A stretch of 64,000 bases of DNA from Fomes fomentarius (taxonomy: Eukaryota > Basidiomycota > Agaricomycetes > Polyporales > Polyporaceae), in NCBI GenBank assembly GCA_022606135.1, contig JABYQN010000004.1, positions 372,001-436,000 on the forward strand. Direction: 5' to 3'. Of the stretch, positions 35,495 through 47,311 are shown one piece after another. The translations under genes and the position numbers were made by a program. Numbering within the stretch: the stretch's first letter is position 1; every line of letters starts with the position of its first letter. The notes under the pieces are model-generated. The model did not search any database. It had not been told where the DNA came from and worked only from the letters and a program-made list of their open reading frames with translations.

Positions 35495-36317
35495 ATGAAG
35501 TCCTCTATCCTCCTCTTCCTCCTCGCCTTCATTGTCGCGACCGTGCAGGCCGCCTCTCTCGACACCAACGCAGCACGTTTGGCGCGTGGTCTCCCTCCCC
35601 GCGCCCCTCGCAAGCTCTACCGCAACCTGCCCACAGCAGTTGAGCGTACGTCTCGTTTTCTCTGCTCCTGCGTCATGCATGCATGGTGCTGGGCGCCGCT
35701 CTGCATGTCCAACACGCTTTTTGACGCATATACGCGTCGTGTCGTGTTCGGCACGCGTCTCTGCGGTCGATCATCAGGGCGCGTGTACTGCATGAGTGCT
35801 CCGCAAACGCCGTCTGCCATGTGTATATGAACGTTAACGCCAACTGACATCTATCTCCTCTCACAGAGGCAAAGAGGTCAAAGCCCTCTGGTTCGCCGCC
35901 CCCTAGCTCCTGCACGACCGGGCCCGTCCAGTGCTGCAACCAAATCGAGAAATCTAACAGCTCCGTCGTATCCGTCATCCTTGGTCTGCTCGGCATCGTC
36001 CTGGGCCCCGATGTCGATGTCGGGCTTGGTTGTTCGCCTCTCTCGGTGATTGGTATCGGCAGTGGCTCTTGGTGAGCAGTTCCTCGCATTCGTGACATAT
36101 CATGTGCGTTCTGACAGATTGCTTGCTTGGACGTCGTCCGTCCATTTGTGCCTATTGCGCCACAGCTCGGCACACACTGTCTGCTGCGAGAACAACAGTC
36201 ACGGCGGACTCATCTCCATCGGCTGCATCCCCAGTGCGTATCGCTTGCAGTTCCATCTTCAATTTACTGCACACGCGGATTGTCTAATGAATTACCTCTT
36301 TCACAGTCTTTTTGTAA
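35495..36317 (+). CDS. Class I hydrophobin
   Basis: Four exons (35495-35645, 35867-36071, 36166-36233, 36307-36317) give 144 residues. A secretory signal peptide ([19 protein letters not shown]) is followed by a basic, Pro-rich spacer. The mature core has all eight cysteines: C-X6-CC-X31-C-X12-C-X5-CC-X12-C, within the class I spacing, in [40 protein letters not shown] and [11 protein letters not shown]. Class I hydrophobins are secreted and assemble into amphipathic rodlet films on hyphae and fruit bodies. The first intron (221 bases) is unusually long for this window. The last exon codes only the final residues, a split common in basidiomycete hydrophobins. Confidence 0.95.
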
Positions 36318-38455
36318 GCTAAGCGAGGGGATCCGCGGAAGTTGACCGCCCCTCGGCTGCTTTCGCGCTTCCCAGCGGCTTCCATAATTCGCTGCTTCCG
36401 CATCTAGGTTCTGCGTCTCCGCAGTTGGACCATGTTCGAAGATGCCCATCACGGATGCAGGCTTGGACGCTTGGCAGTGGTATGGACGCGGCGTGTGCGA
36501 AGCCATGCAGAGAGAGAGAGAGACAAAAAATCACCGTTCCTGAGCATACCTACATCCTGGATATCCCAATTCCTATCGTTGTCCCTATCTGTTACCCCCG
36601 CTCCTCGTTCGTTCGACCTCGTGCTCGCGGCGTGCCTGTGCGGTGGCTGAACGATATGTCACTCCTTTGATATGGATCCTGACCTGACTCCGGCTCCGAC
36701 TCTGACTTAGACTTTTGACTCTGATTCTAATTCTGAATCTTACGTCGTACGTGTTGTGTTGTGTTGTGTTGTATCTACCCCGCGATCCTTTTTTTGGAGA
36801 CGTCGATATCCGCCGTGTTCTCCTTCCACTCGTTTGTTGCGCAAGTAATGTAGAGGTTTTTGTACCTAGGGGTAATACTGAGGTCTGGTTGTCTTGTTTT
36901 GGATGGTGGGTCTCTGTCGGTCGGTCTCTTGCATGTCGGACTGCTACGAGATGGTGAAGGGTGAGTCCTTATATGCTGAGTAGGAAAGATCAGTACTTCG
37001 GAGCGTAGGGCCAGTCCGAGTACCGTAGGTTCCCACGCATAGTTGGGCACCGGGCCACTTCCGACGTGTGTTCTCACGTGAGTCTCCTCCATTGCCTACT
37101 GGATCTTCATCGGACTGTGATGTCTATGTGAGTTTGTCTATTGTCAGGCAGATAGGGGAGGACAATGTACTCCTCTGCAGGCCGCCGCCATCTACCCACT
37201 ATTGCAGGTACGCCAGCATACGCCAGTATACACAAACACACAGACTGCCGGTTGCAGAACCCTATAGTAGTTTAAAGCTCTCGCACCTTGAAGCAACGAG
37301 CACAAATGCCACTGCCACCGCATTGCTCATTGCTCTAGCCTCGTCGACGACCTCTGAAGCATCGCTCATCCTCCTCCTCCTCCATGGACCACCACGGCAG
37401 CACGGCTGCGACTACTGCTTTATCAGCGTGAGTTCGACGAACGGGCCGGGCTGTACGACTCGTCGAGCTCAGTTGCGCGGGCGGTCGCGGAAGAATACTC
37501 GGAATATAGAGACAGACACCTACTGGGCCCTCAAGCCTCAAGCCTCTAGTCTAACGTACTCGAGAGTCGATGCGGAAGGCGAAATGTGTTGCCGTGCTAT
37601 TACTTCAGCGCTGAGCACAACTACCGGTGGGGTACTCGAGTTAGGTCTGGTCATCTATATGCGCTGATACACGCCTCCTGGAAGTTAGACAGGGTTTGCA
37701 GCAGTCTCGCTGACAACTTCATACCTTCGCTTCTCGATGGAGAAGACGCATCTTCCCCACCTTGAAGGCGACCTCGTCTCGTTCTCGTTCTCGGCGGTCT
37801 TCCAGGCGCGTAGTGAAGTCTTTTTTGTGCGCGCGACGCTGCTCCAAATGTCGGCAGACTGCTCCGCTCTCGCGATGATTTCCTGAGAGCACTCCAAGGG
37901 TCGTACCCGGGATGGTGAGTGCTCTCTCTTGGTTATGTTATGAGCTGTCCCGTGTGCCTGCACGCGTCACGGTTGTGCTTGACGTCGCGAACGAATGGGT
38001 GGTTCTTATACGTCGGCGCAAGACATATCCTCCGGAGACTTGTGGTGAGATCGTTCACTGAGCAGCAGTGAATATCATGGGTGCGATCGCTTTGGTCGTG
38101 CTGGGCGCGAAAAAGGCTATATTCCGAATATAAAATGTCGATAAGCTCGATTGTCACGAGCCTGGGGATAGGAATACCCCGGGAGTTCCCCGAGGAGGTA
38201 CGACAGCTGCGAGGTGGTGGAAGCTGGCCGACTGCGACAGTCTTCCTCGGAAGGCCGGACAAGTGGCATCTCGAGCATGTCGGGAAGAAGGCCGCGGGCA
38301 CGGAGGCAATATCGAGAGCTTCTTCGCTGTGGCTTGCGGATATGACTGTACCCGACAGGATGCTAGAAGGCAGAGTAAGCTTTGGTTAGAACGCTCTGCG
38401 GTATTCCCAGCACGTTTCTCCCACATCAGGGACGAAATGTAGACGTCAGATGACT
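36318..38455. other. Intergenic, no firm gene
   Basis: Contains a short GTGTT microsatellite (about 36750-36775). A 199-codon plus-strand frame at 37068-37667 starts from a non-standard context and has no domain signal. No gene is supported. Confidence 0.4.
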
Positions 38456-38459
38456 TGGT

Positions 38460-38745
38460 GCCTCGGAATGGTGTCACTTACCGCAGCACATCATCCAGAA
38501 CGTCGCGATGTTGTTGTTTTCCTCTCGCGAGCTTGTGCATGGCACGTCGTCACGCTCGCGTTGGACACAAAACGCTCTATGTGGCCACTGAGTGCGACTC
38601 CGTGGATCGTTCGGATGGCCCTCAGGGGTATCGTCACGCGAACATCCTGCAGTGGGCGTGGAAGGAGCCGAAGGGACTCGACCGGCTTCAATCGGGTCAG
38701 GTGGCCACGGCTTGCAGCTTGAAGCATGAAGGCGCGTTATGAGGA
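38460..38745 (+). pseudogene. WD40-gene fragment
   Basis: One frame reads LYVATECDSVDRSDGPQGY then RHANILQWAWKEPKGLDR, matching the LYAATECDYMDRNGYTHDY...RIPRWARLDPN stretch in exon 4 of the intact gene at 51768-53981. The matching N-terminal exons are absent and the frame ends soon after in unrelated residues, so this is a dispersed fragment. Confidence 0.65.
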
Positions 38746-39550
38746 CTGACTTATTTTGGATGTGTGGTACAGTGCCGTAGAAGGGTGCTGCGGGAGTACC
38801 TACTTTTCCACATTCTTGGTCCGATTCGACGCGGGCCTGGAGGCGCAGTGCAATCCGAGTTTCAGGAGGGCCCTGACTTGACGGTCCTCTCCCAGTCCGA
38901 TACATCCTGGTCTTACTTTCCTGGGTGCCCACTGCATTATCTCTCTTGACCCGAAACTATCAGACTTACAATACGAGCTCAGATCGAGAGAGTGCGAGGT
39001 TGATACTCAAGAAACCTTGAAAATCTGCATTCCAAGTTCTCGGAGTGTCCTGTCTTTCAGGTCAGGGAATATGTGCTACTAGAATGCAGGAAGTGTGGGC
39101 CCTGGTTAATTGTGGCCGTGCGGCGCTGACTGCATCGTGATGATTACTCTAGTTTGTATGCGCCCAGTTGATAATTATGGCTGGAGGCCACGTATCCGAA
39201 TGAGTGCACGCTGTACAGCGAGTGAAGCCCTTCAACTAGGTGTCGGCCATTCCTCGTCTGTCCTTTGAGTTCTCGAGGTACTTACAAGCAGGGTAAAAGA
39301 GCGGGACCCAAAAATGATGAGGGAAGATCATGATCATAAGGAGATGATTCCATGTGTTGGCTCTGGCTCGTCGAATCGTACATCATCTGACCTGACTCAC
39401 TGAACGCGAACTCACGGTCGGGGAATGGCATGGCCAGATTCTCTTCGGGGAGTTCTGCGTTATTACCGCAGCACTAGGCTCTACCTCTCAGCTGCTGCAG
39501 CGCTCTAAGTCTTAAGGGTAAGGGATAGGCCCCAAAGCTTCTTCCACTCG
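38746..39550. other. Intergenic, nothing recognised
   Basis: Only short frames on both strands. Confidence 0.5.
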
Positions 39551-39552
39551 CG

Positions 39553-39842
39553 GTCACGCCTGCCCCCCCAGTCCCTTCCTCCTCTCAGCATCATTGCTCT
39601 GCTCTACGCTTTCTCCCTCTACATCAGCAGCAAGTGTTCCATCTTCAATAACGTTTCTGCCTCTGGATCCTTGCGTCGAGTCTCAGGTAGGTCTGCACGT
39701 CACGCCGGCCCCATAGTCCCTTGTCTCAGCATCATCATGGTGTTCCTCTCTAGCTTAGCTCTGAGCTTTCTACCGCATCCTCAATAGGGTTGCTGGCCTC
39801 TGGATCTTTGCTTGCGTCCAATCTCAGGTAGGTCTTCACGAA
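39553..39842 (+). repeat. Two ~145-bp tandem leader units
   Basis: Unit 1 (about 39553-39698) and unit 2 (about 39699-39842) both begin CACGCC-GGCCCC/TGCCCC...AGTCCCTT, contain CTCAGCATCAT and CCTCTGGATC, and end TCTCAGGTAGGTCT. Each ends in a CAG|GTAGGT donor-like site just upstream of the gene at 39883, so they may be a duplicated 5' leader exon. Confidence 0.65.
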
Positions 39843-39882
39843 TTCGTATGACAAGCACCTTTCGGTCGTTCATTCATCAGTC

Positions 39883-40746
39883 ATGCATTTGGCTCGATCA
39901 GTTGGCGACTTGTTGCTTTACGCAGCCCTAGTCGGACTTGACAATATGGAGGGCGACTCGGACAAGACCCTCCTCTTTGACTTCACCAGTGGCGTACTCT
40001 ATGCCAAGTTGAGCCGCCCCAAGAACGTCGACTCGGAGAAATTCTTCAGACTCTCCGATTTCGCCAGTGCCATACAACATGCCAGTTTCGAGGTCCGCTC
40101 CTCCCCTGTCACGTCCATCGAGATACACCAGAGGCCCTTGTGTGGTGCATTAAAATTGACTCCATGGGGCCATCAGTACATTGTTGCTACTGTCAAACTC
40201 CCGTCCAGCCTTACATATATCCGATTCGAACTCGACCCAGACGCTACTAGCGACCAGTGTTGTCTGCACGGCCGCCTGCTCGACAACGATGGTCTCAAGG
40301 CTCACGAATCACGTCTCATATCCTCCCTTTCCCTGAAATGGGGGCAGAGTGCTACAGAGGGCCCTTCCCTTGAATCCCTTGCGGCCCTCTGCCAAGCGAT
40401 CGAGAACCACCTCAAGGCGACTGGAGACAAGTACGATGCTTTGGGACGCAACTGCAACTGGTTTGCCGACTTGATGCTGTTCTGCATGGCGAAGAGGTTC
40501 AGCAAGCATTGGCTCGCAGGTGGACGCAGCTTCCCGAGTCATCTGATGGATGAGTACATGCTTGGAAGGCGCACCGCTTATCTAACGGCACTGGGATGTG
40601 TAATTAAGGAGACGACCACCTTAGGACCATTGGGTTTCTTGATTGGCTCGATTGGCAATGTTCTAACTCACTCAGCCCAGCTTGACTCTGATGTCGACTC
40701 GGTGTTAAGGGAGTGGAAGGGTTACGCGCGTGCTCGCACTGACTAG
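39883..40746 (+). CDS. Single-exon protein with NCNWFA motif
   Basis: A 287-residue intronless frame; the ATG at 39946 (MEGDSDKTLLFDFTSGVLY) is an alternative start. A block at about residues 184-206 reads KYDALGRNCNWFADLMLF. The Asn-Cys-x-x-Phe pattern after a Tyr-Asp/Asn turn resembles the catalytic-Cys segment of papain-like PPPDE and LRAT/NlpC-type folds (typically ..NNCxxF). That resemblance is inference, and the partner His is not assigned. A hydrophobic Gly-rich segment (TTLGPLGFLIGSIGNVL) near the C-terminus could bind a membrane. Upstream, the duplicated leader units may be spliced to this gene. Confidence 0.75.
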   Translation: MHLARSVGDLLLYAALVGLDNMEGDSDKTLLFDFTSGVLYAKLSRPKNVDSEKFFRLSDFASAIQHASFEVRSSPVTSIEIHQRPLCGALKLTPWGHQYIVATVKLPSSLTYIRFELDPDATSDQCCLHGRLLDNDGLKAHESRLISSLSLKWGQSATEGPSLESLAALCQAIENHLKATGDKYDALGRNCNWFADLMLFCMAKRFSKHWLAGGRSFPSHLMDEYMLGRRTAYLTALGCVIKETTTLGPLGFLIGSIGNVLTHSAQLDSDVDSVLREWKGYARARTD

Positions 40747-41372
40747 TAGAACCCACAGTTCCCACATCAGAGTCTTTGTATGCCAGCCTTTTACGTACTC
40801 CATTAACTCTCGTAGATTACGATTCAGATTGCTTCTTTCCCTTTACGGTCACTTGAATACTTGATGCGATATCTGTACTTTCTCTGCTCCCCTGTCTACA
40901 TTCAAACCGACCTCGAAGTGCTTCCTCTTGTGCATTGTTTCAGGGTCATTGTCGTGTATACGTTTTATCTCCATTGATACTTGTAATATATACACCACAG
41001 GGAAGAGTATAACCTCTCCTATGCGTGCTATTCAATAGCTTGCCTGCCTTGATATCACTATTGGTCCATATTGCGCAAACTGAAGTGCGATGTCAAAAGG
41101 TTGCATAGGATGCATTCCGAGAGCTGGTAAAAACGTGCCTGCAAAACAAAGGTCAGAGCTAGGCAGAGCGCAGAGTGTGCTCGGATATTCTGTTGAAATT
41201 GAGACGGAACGGAGGGGTCATCTTCAGTTCTACCTTCTCCTTGGGTCAAGTCAGAACTCACACACCTCGTACTAGATTTGGACTTAAAAAACCACCCGTA
41301 ATGTTCTTTGCGATCATCAGAGTGCAGCTCATGCGGAATGACGGGCACTCACAGATGCGCACCGTAGTGGGG
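40747..41372. other. Intergenic between convergent genes
   Basis: 3' flanks of the plus-strand gene at 39883 and the minus-strand gene ending at 41373. No further gene is seen. Confidence 0.5.
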
Positions 41373-42829
41373 TCACAGCACCTCCATACCTCCCCACTCC
41401 AACACACGGAACCGCTCCATATCCGAGAGCGCACCCACAGAAATCCCCACCACACTCCTCCAGTCCACCTTTCCGACGCGTTCCCTAGCTTCTTCCCACT
41501 CCTTGACCTCCTCGGCCGCGACGCCGCGGAACAACATGAAGATGCGCGTGATAACGTCGGGTGCAGGAAAAACCTCAAGCTCCGCCGCGCGCTCGTATAC
41601 CGATTGAGGAAGGAAGCGCAGCGCGACGAACGGATGCTTCGAGAGCGCAGGCAACCAGTAGGTGATGAAGTCGTTGCGAGCGGACGTGTGAAGGGTTAGG
41701 TCCTTCAGGACGGTATCCAGGTATTGTAGTAGCTGAGAAAAAGGAAGCATGACGGCAGTGGAAGAGTCGGGCTGAAGAGATGGGTGTGATGGGTCGAAGT
41801 GTTCCTCAGTCGGCGCGTGCGAGTCGATAACGAACGGTTTCAATGGCGGGTCTAGAGGAATAGTAGTGGGGCGTGATAGAGCTTCCCAGAATAGGTACGA
41901 GAGATCGACGTTTGTCCGTTTGTCGACAAGTGTGCCATCCTTGCCGGCTGAGACGGACCAAGAGATGCTCTGCATGTCATTAGCGAGCGCCTTCACTTGC
42001 ATCAACGGGTATATGTGCGAGAACGACCACTGCGGGGCAAGGCGGACGGACACCGTGACGTCTGAGAATGGTCGTGGAGGGAATAGGTAGATGACCGGCT
42101 TTCCACCCTTGAGAACTGAGATCAGGTGGAGCGTGCTTTCTTTCTGAATATGGTAGGATGATAGAGAACGGTCACATGCCAGCATTCTGCCCGCGTAGAC
42201 TAGGCGCTGCTGGTCGATAGGCACATTCTCCTTCTTGTATATCTTCTCCATGACGTCACGAACGGACATGTCTGGGGAGACAGTGATCGTGACTGTGCGT
42301 CCGCTCAATCTATGTAGAGATGATCAGGAAGAATACTAAGCAATGGGACCGCGTGTCCTTACGTTCTGACGAATATCTGCATTGTGGAAGCGATCCCATG
42401 TGGTATAAGCATTGTCGATGGTTTCACAATGCTCGAACTTCCATAACATGAATATTAAGGCGAGAATCAAAGGAGCACATAGAATTTCAAACTCACTCAG
42501 AGCAGGGAACGGCTTCCGAATACACAGGAATACGAGTCAGCGAGATTTTTGCACCACTGGAAAGGTGTTGGAGCATGTCGTCCGAAAGCTCCAGTGCCTC
42601 GCCCTCGAATTCTCCGACTAGCATGAGTTGACTGTCTATGTGTCCAAGCTTGAAGTGAGAACATGCTTTCCGGACGAGAGACTGAGGGGTTGCAATGAGA
42701 CAAATACGTCAAAGTGAGAGCGAGCGTGTGTACCTCGACTCCAGTGTTGTCAAAGCCAACGGTGCGTCCCTCCCATCGAGCGCGCACTATCCGGATATCT
42801 TCGGGCCATCTTGTGGAGATGTCGACCAT
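41373..42829 (-). CDS. Ubiquitin-fusion-like protein 2, LKGG junction
   Basis: Four exons (42829-42734, 42681-42497, 42437-42363, 42309-41373), all frame-consistent, give 430 residues. The N-terminal module (1-93) contains [33 protein letters not shown] and [14 protein letters not shown] ubiquitin-like domain of exactly 76 residues (113-188) starts [20 protein letters not shown] and ends [12 protein letters not shown]. Relative to ubiquitin, Arg42, Lys29, Lys33 and Lys63 are kept, Lys6, 11 and 48 are Arg, Lys27 is Met, and Arg72 is Val. Directly after the Gly-Gly follows a C-terminal module starting KPVIYLFPP, with [46 protein letters not shown] and a last [11 protein letters not shown]. Deubiquitinase-type cleavage after Gly-Gly is possible but not shown. 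It is the best intact member of the cluster. Confidence 0.9.
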
Positions 42830-43393
42830 TTTCGAACGTAAAGCTGAGGGTTAGTGAGTGGATGAACACAAGCAAAGAGGTGAATGTGCAGATTGGCTCA
42901 CTAATACCCAGTGGTGCTGCGGTAGTTGGAAGAGCAGCATGTTCATCTCTGTCCTCGAGGTGGATCGCCCCGTGGGAACCAGTAAATACCACAGTAAGCT
43001 TCCCAAAAGTGCAAGAGGAGTCTGTCAATCGCCTTACTCCATATGTACATACAATTCGTCGGCTGTGATAAGCTTCCCTCAAGTGTAATTAGCTGCAGCA
43101 GCACTAGCTGAAAGGTTCGTGAGGGGCATACTATGAAGTAGATAGTGAGTCGCAGACAGATAGTACGAGTTTGACATCAATGCCATGACCTGCCGCGAAC
43201 GCCGCCTCACAGGTGCCGGTTCCAAATTCTGTCAAATCGGCTTCCGGCAGCTTGTTACTGTGAGCATCGCAGAAAGAAATAGTCAAAGGTATTCTTATGA
43301 GGGTAAAAGGTGTTGAAAACAACCAGAGTATCAACAGGACCGCACGATATTGATACAGGGAAAACGAATGAAGGAATTCGTGAGACTCTACCT
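42830..43393. other. Intergenic, promoter side of gene 2
   Basis: Between the start of the gene at 42829 and the stop of the gene at 43394, both on the minus strand. Short frames only, with no domain signal. Confidence 0.45.
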
Positions 43394-44704
43394 TCACAAA
43401 ACCTCAATTCCACCCCATTCCAAGACTCGGAAGAGCTTCCCGTCCGTTGCTTCAGTCATCCTCACGCCAACAACGCTCTGCCAATCGACCTGCCCAGCGC
43501 GATTGCGAGCAGCAGTCCACAGGTCGACATCCGCATCATCGACGCCACGGAAGAGCATGAAGATCCGGGTGACAACGTCCGGGGTAGGTGTGACTTTGAG
43601 CTCCGCAGCACGTTCGTACACTGCCTGAGGAAGGAAGCGCAACGCGATGTACGGCTTCTTCGAAAGCGCGGGTAGCCAGTACGTAATGAAGTCGTTGCGG
43701 GCGGCTGTATGCAGCGTCAGGCCCCGCAGGACACTGTCGAGATAAGGGAGCAGCTGGGGGTAAGGAATGAGGACAGAGTCCGAAGAGTCCGGATTTAGTG
43801 ACGGGTGTGTTGGATCAAAATGTTCGACCTCGACGTCGTCTTGAGCCGGAGTTGGTGTGGGACTAGGAGGAGCGCCCGACTTGCTGGAGGCCTCCCAGAA
43901 TAGGTAGGAGAGTTCGAGCCCGCTCCCGGTCTCTACAAGTGTTCCGTCCGGGCTAGCACAGACGGACCAAGTGATGCTCTGCCGGCCATCTTGCAAGATT
44001 TTCGCCTCAGACCGGGGGTAGACGTGCGTGAAGGACAGTTGAGGAACAACGGAGACGGATACCGTAGCGTGAGGTATTTCATGGGGCGGGAAGAGGTATA
44101 TCACTGGCTTCCGGAGTCGGGGACCAGGCTGGCTTTCAAAGGAGGGCGACTGGCTCAACGTTCCCAGGGAGTGCTGAGAGTGGCTGATATGAGAATGCGT
44201 TGAAGGACAATAAGCAACAGAAGTGAGCGATATCCGAAAGCCGAGGCTCTCACAGTGAATTGAACGTACGGGTCATAACTGGAGTCACCAGGAACGGAAA
44301 ACCCCTCACTTCCGTGGAGCGTCGGAGAGGGAAGACCCTCATGTTCTTTACAGGCCTTATCACCAGGGATACGTATGAGCGACATCGTCCCTCTGTCGGG
44401 GAAGCGCTGGAGTACATCCTCTGTGACCTCGACCTTCTTCCCTCTGATCTCGATCTGCAGAACGAGCTGGTCCTGGATGTGGCCAAGCTTGAAGTGCTCA
44501 GAGGCTTTTTTGATGAGTTTCTGGTGAATTTGCGATAAGAGAGGATGAGCATGAACGATCGACAAAAAATGAAGTGTCACGAGGATGAGTAGTACGTACC
44601 TCCACGCCGCTACGCCGGTCAAACGCAGCTGTACGACTCTCCCACTCCACGAATACCAAGGGCTGGATATCCGTGTTGCGTAACTTAGACGTACTACTGC
44701 CCAT
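43394..44704 (-). CDS. Family member 3, ubiquitin core missing
   Basis: Three exons (44704-44600, 44520-44254, 44173-43394), all phase 0, give 383 residues. The N-terminal module is intact (LVFVEWESRTAAFDRRSGVE, KLIKKASEHFKLGHIQDQL, VEVTEDVLQRFPDRGTMSL). The next exon ends DPYVQFT, the equivalent of the first ubiquitin strand, and then splices to HSLGTLSQSPSFESQPGPRL, which runs straight into [10 protein letters not shown] and the C-terminal module ([57 protein letters not shown]). About 65 residues of the ubiquitin fold and the Gly-Gly are gone, although both flanking modules look sound. An exon loss or alternative splicing could explain this. Confidence 0.85.
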
Positions 44705-45195
44705 CGCGGTAGAGAACAGGAGCCTCCCTCGTCAAGTCAGAATGAGATAGTTGTCATCTATCAAGGATATCTTGTGAACGAGGGTTAGTCATGCGGCATG
44801 CCACTCTGGCGAACACTGCCTCCGTTTACATAACGAAGTTGAATCGGATAGACAAAAATAGACATACTTGGACTCACACGCTCAGGCTGCAGTGCGCGCA
44901 GCCCAGTCAAAGGTAAGATGCGAGATGATAGGACATGGACTCTAGCTTCAGTGATGGAGTAACACGATGGAATGTCTAGCATAAGGACAGACCATGGGAG
45001 TAGTACCCAGCCCCCACTGAGTGGCGTGACTCGTGCGAGTTACGCACTACGTTACATCACTTTCACGTGTACTGTGACCACTCACGCCGTTGAGCGCTAC
45101 CAGTACTTGCTGGTGACAGACCGTCTTTGCTGGCTGTCCTGACTCTTGCTCTCGCTTTCTCACCCAGCGCAGCCCATGTATGGCATAGGGAGACG

Positions 45196-46129
45196 ATGAA
45201 GCGTACAAGGCCGGCGCCTCAGCCCAGTCTTCCCTTGCTTCAAGTACGATGGAACTCACGGACAGCGAGATTCGACCGTGACACAGGTGTTGAGGTGAGG
45301 TACTGTTGTTAACACGTCCACACTCTCGTCTCTCACAATTCTTGTCAGACCATCATTCAGAAGGCGTGTACCTACTTCAAGGCTGGCTCGCTAAGGACTT
45401 TGGAGTATACGTATGTTCTTGTGGGTCAGATAGACGGCGTTGAATCAGAGGTCACGGACGACATGCTGAAGCATCTTCCCTCGGGCGAGATCGTGACGTT
45501 GACGACAGCACCCGTTATCAGCACCCCTCCAATTTGCGCTCGAGAGACTCCTTTGGCTCAGAAGCGCCTCATCAAACGAAGGTACGTTTCAGATGTCGAC
45601 TTCGTTGAGTTGTGTAATCCGTAACCTGCTTGCGCTTGACAGTTCTTCGATGGAACATCGTGAGAACGCAGAAGATCTATATGGTAGCACACCAACGAAA
45701 TCACCTGCAAGTCGTCGAAAATCGAAAAATGTGTCGCCTGGTCCGATCACATTCGTAGTGTTCGCTCAATAGTACGTATGCAAGCCTCAAGTCGATTTCC
45801 CGCATAATGTTTGCTGAAACTGACTATCTAGTGTCACTGGGAAGATGTCCGCCATCCACATCCGGCCGACAGAGTCAGTCGTTGACCTTAAGAAGCGCAT
45901 CTGCGAACACGACGAGGATATCTCACCCTCTTCGTTGCGTATAGTTTTCGGTGGCCGGCAGATTCAAGAGGAGAAGGGTGTCGTATCGGCATATGGGATA
46001 CAGAACAAGTCTGTCGTCCATATCGTGTTCTTGCGGCGCGATGGCAAGCAACCAAGCACCCTTGGATACGTCGGTCTGGAGGGTGCGGTGGATTCAACGC
46101 CAAGCGTCCTTGATGAGGGCCAAGCATAG
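45196..46129 (+). CDS. Ubiquitin-like protein 4, lacks C-terminal module
   Basis: Four exons (45196-45294, 45349-45581, 45643-45771, 45832-46129) give 252 residues. N-terminal module: LLQVRWNSRTARFDRDTGVE, TIIQKACTYFKAGSLRTLEY, EVTDDMLKHLPSGEIVTL. After a Ser/Lys-rich linker (PTKSPASRRKSKNVSPG) the ubiquitin-like domain starts ITFVVFAQYVTGKMSAIHIR and ends VVHIVFLRRDG, where RRDG stands in place of LRGG. The protein stops 24 residues later without [10 protein letters not shown] decayed C-terminal module lies downstream in the relic at 46505-47010, so the gene may be a truncated copy. It is transcribed divergently from the gene at 44704. Confidence 0.85.
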
Positions 46130-46504
46130 GGGTGCAGACTGCAGACCAGATGGTGCCTCAAGGGCAGACTGCTGAGCTCATCAGATATGTTCCGAGTCTT
46201 GTTCTTGCTAGCTTTGTTATATATAAAACAATACATCTTGGATTTTGGACGACGCCCGTTGACTCTTCCCGCTCTCGTTCTGCCGCAGTGCCCCTGGAAC
46301 AAGATATGTAGCAAGTGTTCAGAACGACTGAGATGATGACTACGTTGAGAAGTCCCGTAATTCCTGATGTATTATGCTTGATAGGCCGTCCACAAAGCAC
46401 GTCAGGACGCGGTAGCTCGCTATGGGAGCATCTCCAACATGTCGGCTGCATTAAACATTGATTCCGGACATCTGCTGAACATTTGAACATTGATATGATT
46501 CAGT

Positions 46505-47010
46505 TCTGCCTGGGGAAATATCCGTCATTCGCATCCAGCCAACTAGGGCGCTAGCCGGCCTTAGAAAGGCGTTCTGGTATCACCACAAGGATACCCCAGA
46601 TGATTGCAGATGGACGATGATCACCGTCATGGCCAGAGATCAGCAAATTCTGACCCTTTCAGTGCAGGAGATCGGATTCACGTTTGCTGGCTGGGCTCAG
46701 TTTGTACGTAAGAGCTACGAATGGCGATGATCTTTGGGGTCGGGCCCCATTCCCCCCGCTCTTGAGGAAGTTGAAGCCGTCCATCGCGCTCCGTTTCCTC
46801 CCGCAGATTGCGTAGTACGGGCGCGCGGCGGACAGTCGAGCTGAAGCCGGACGTCGTCACACCGTGTGTTCATGCTCTGCCCTGGTGTGGCTACTGAGGA
46901 TGGGGAGCTGTGGACGGATGCGAAGGTGCGTGTCGGGAGAAGAGCATGGTCGGCCCGGGAGGTTCGCCGGAGGCGTCCGAGTCTACCGCTTCGCTATCGA
47001 AGTGGGGAAA
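46505..47010 (+). pseudogene. Relic of a ubiquitin-like family gene
   Basis: Two fragments. At about 46518-46590 the frame reads EISVIRIQPTRALAGLRKAF, similar to the gene-4 ubiquitin-like core (MSAIHIRPTESVVDLKKRI). At about 46760-46940, bits such as VELKPDVVT and LWTDAK match the C-terminal module (TVEPKPDVVTRVFMLFRGV..LWTDAR) but are broken by frameshifts and a stop. No intact frame remains. Confidence 0.65.
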
Positions 47011-47311
47011 AGGCTGCAGCTGATATCTAGACTACAATATGTACTCTTGATACTCAGTGCTCGTTCGTGGACTTGAATGGCTTCTAGAGCCAGCTATACA
47101 TGGAGAGTCGGAACTAGTAGTAGCTGCGATAGCCCATTTGTGTGCGCAGACAATGATGATCAGCAGGGATCACAGCCTGTCGTTCAGAGAAAAGGATAGG
47201 ACATCTAGAAGAACCTTATTACAACTTAAATGCACGCAATGCTGCGGTGCTGCAGCTGTTTCTCATCTCTACCGCATACATCCATCTACTCTGCCTCAGC
47301 CAGCACTTAGC

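Noticed and set aside
37068..37667. 199-codon plus-strand frame
   Set aside because: No domain, low-complexity Leu/Ser stretches, and no promoter or intron evidence.
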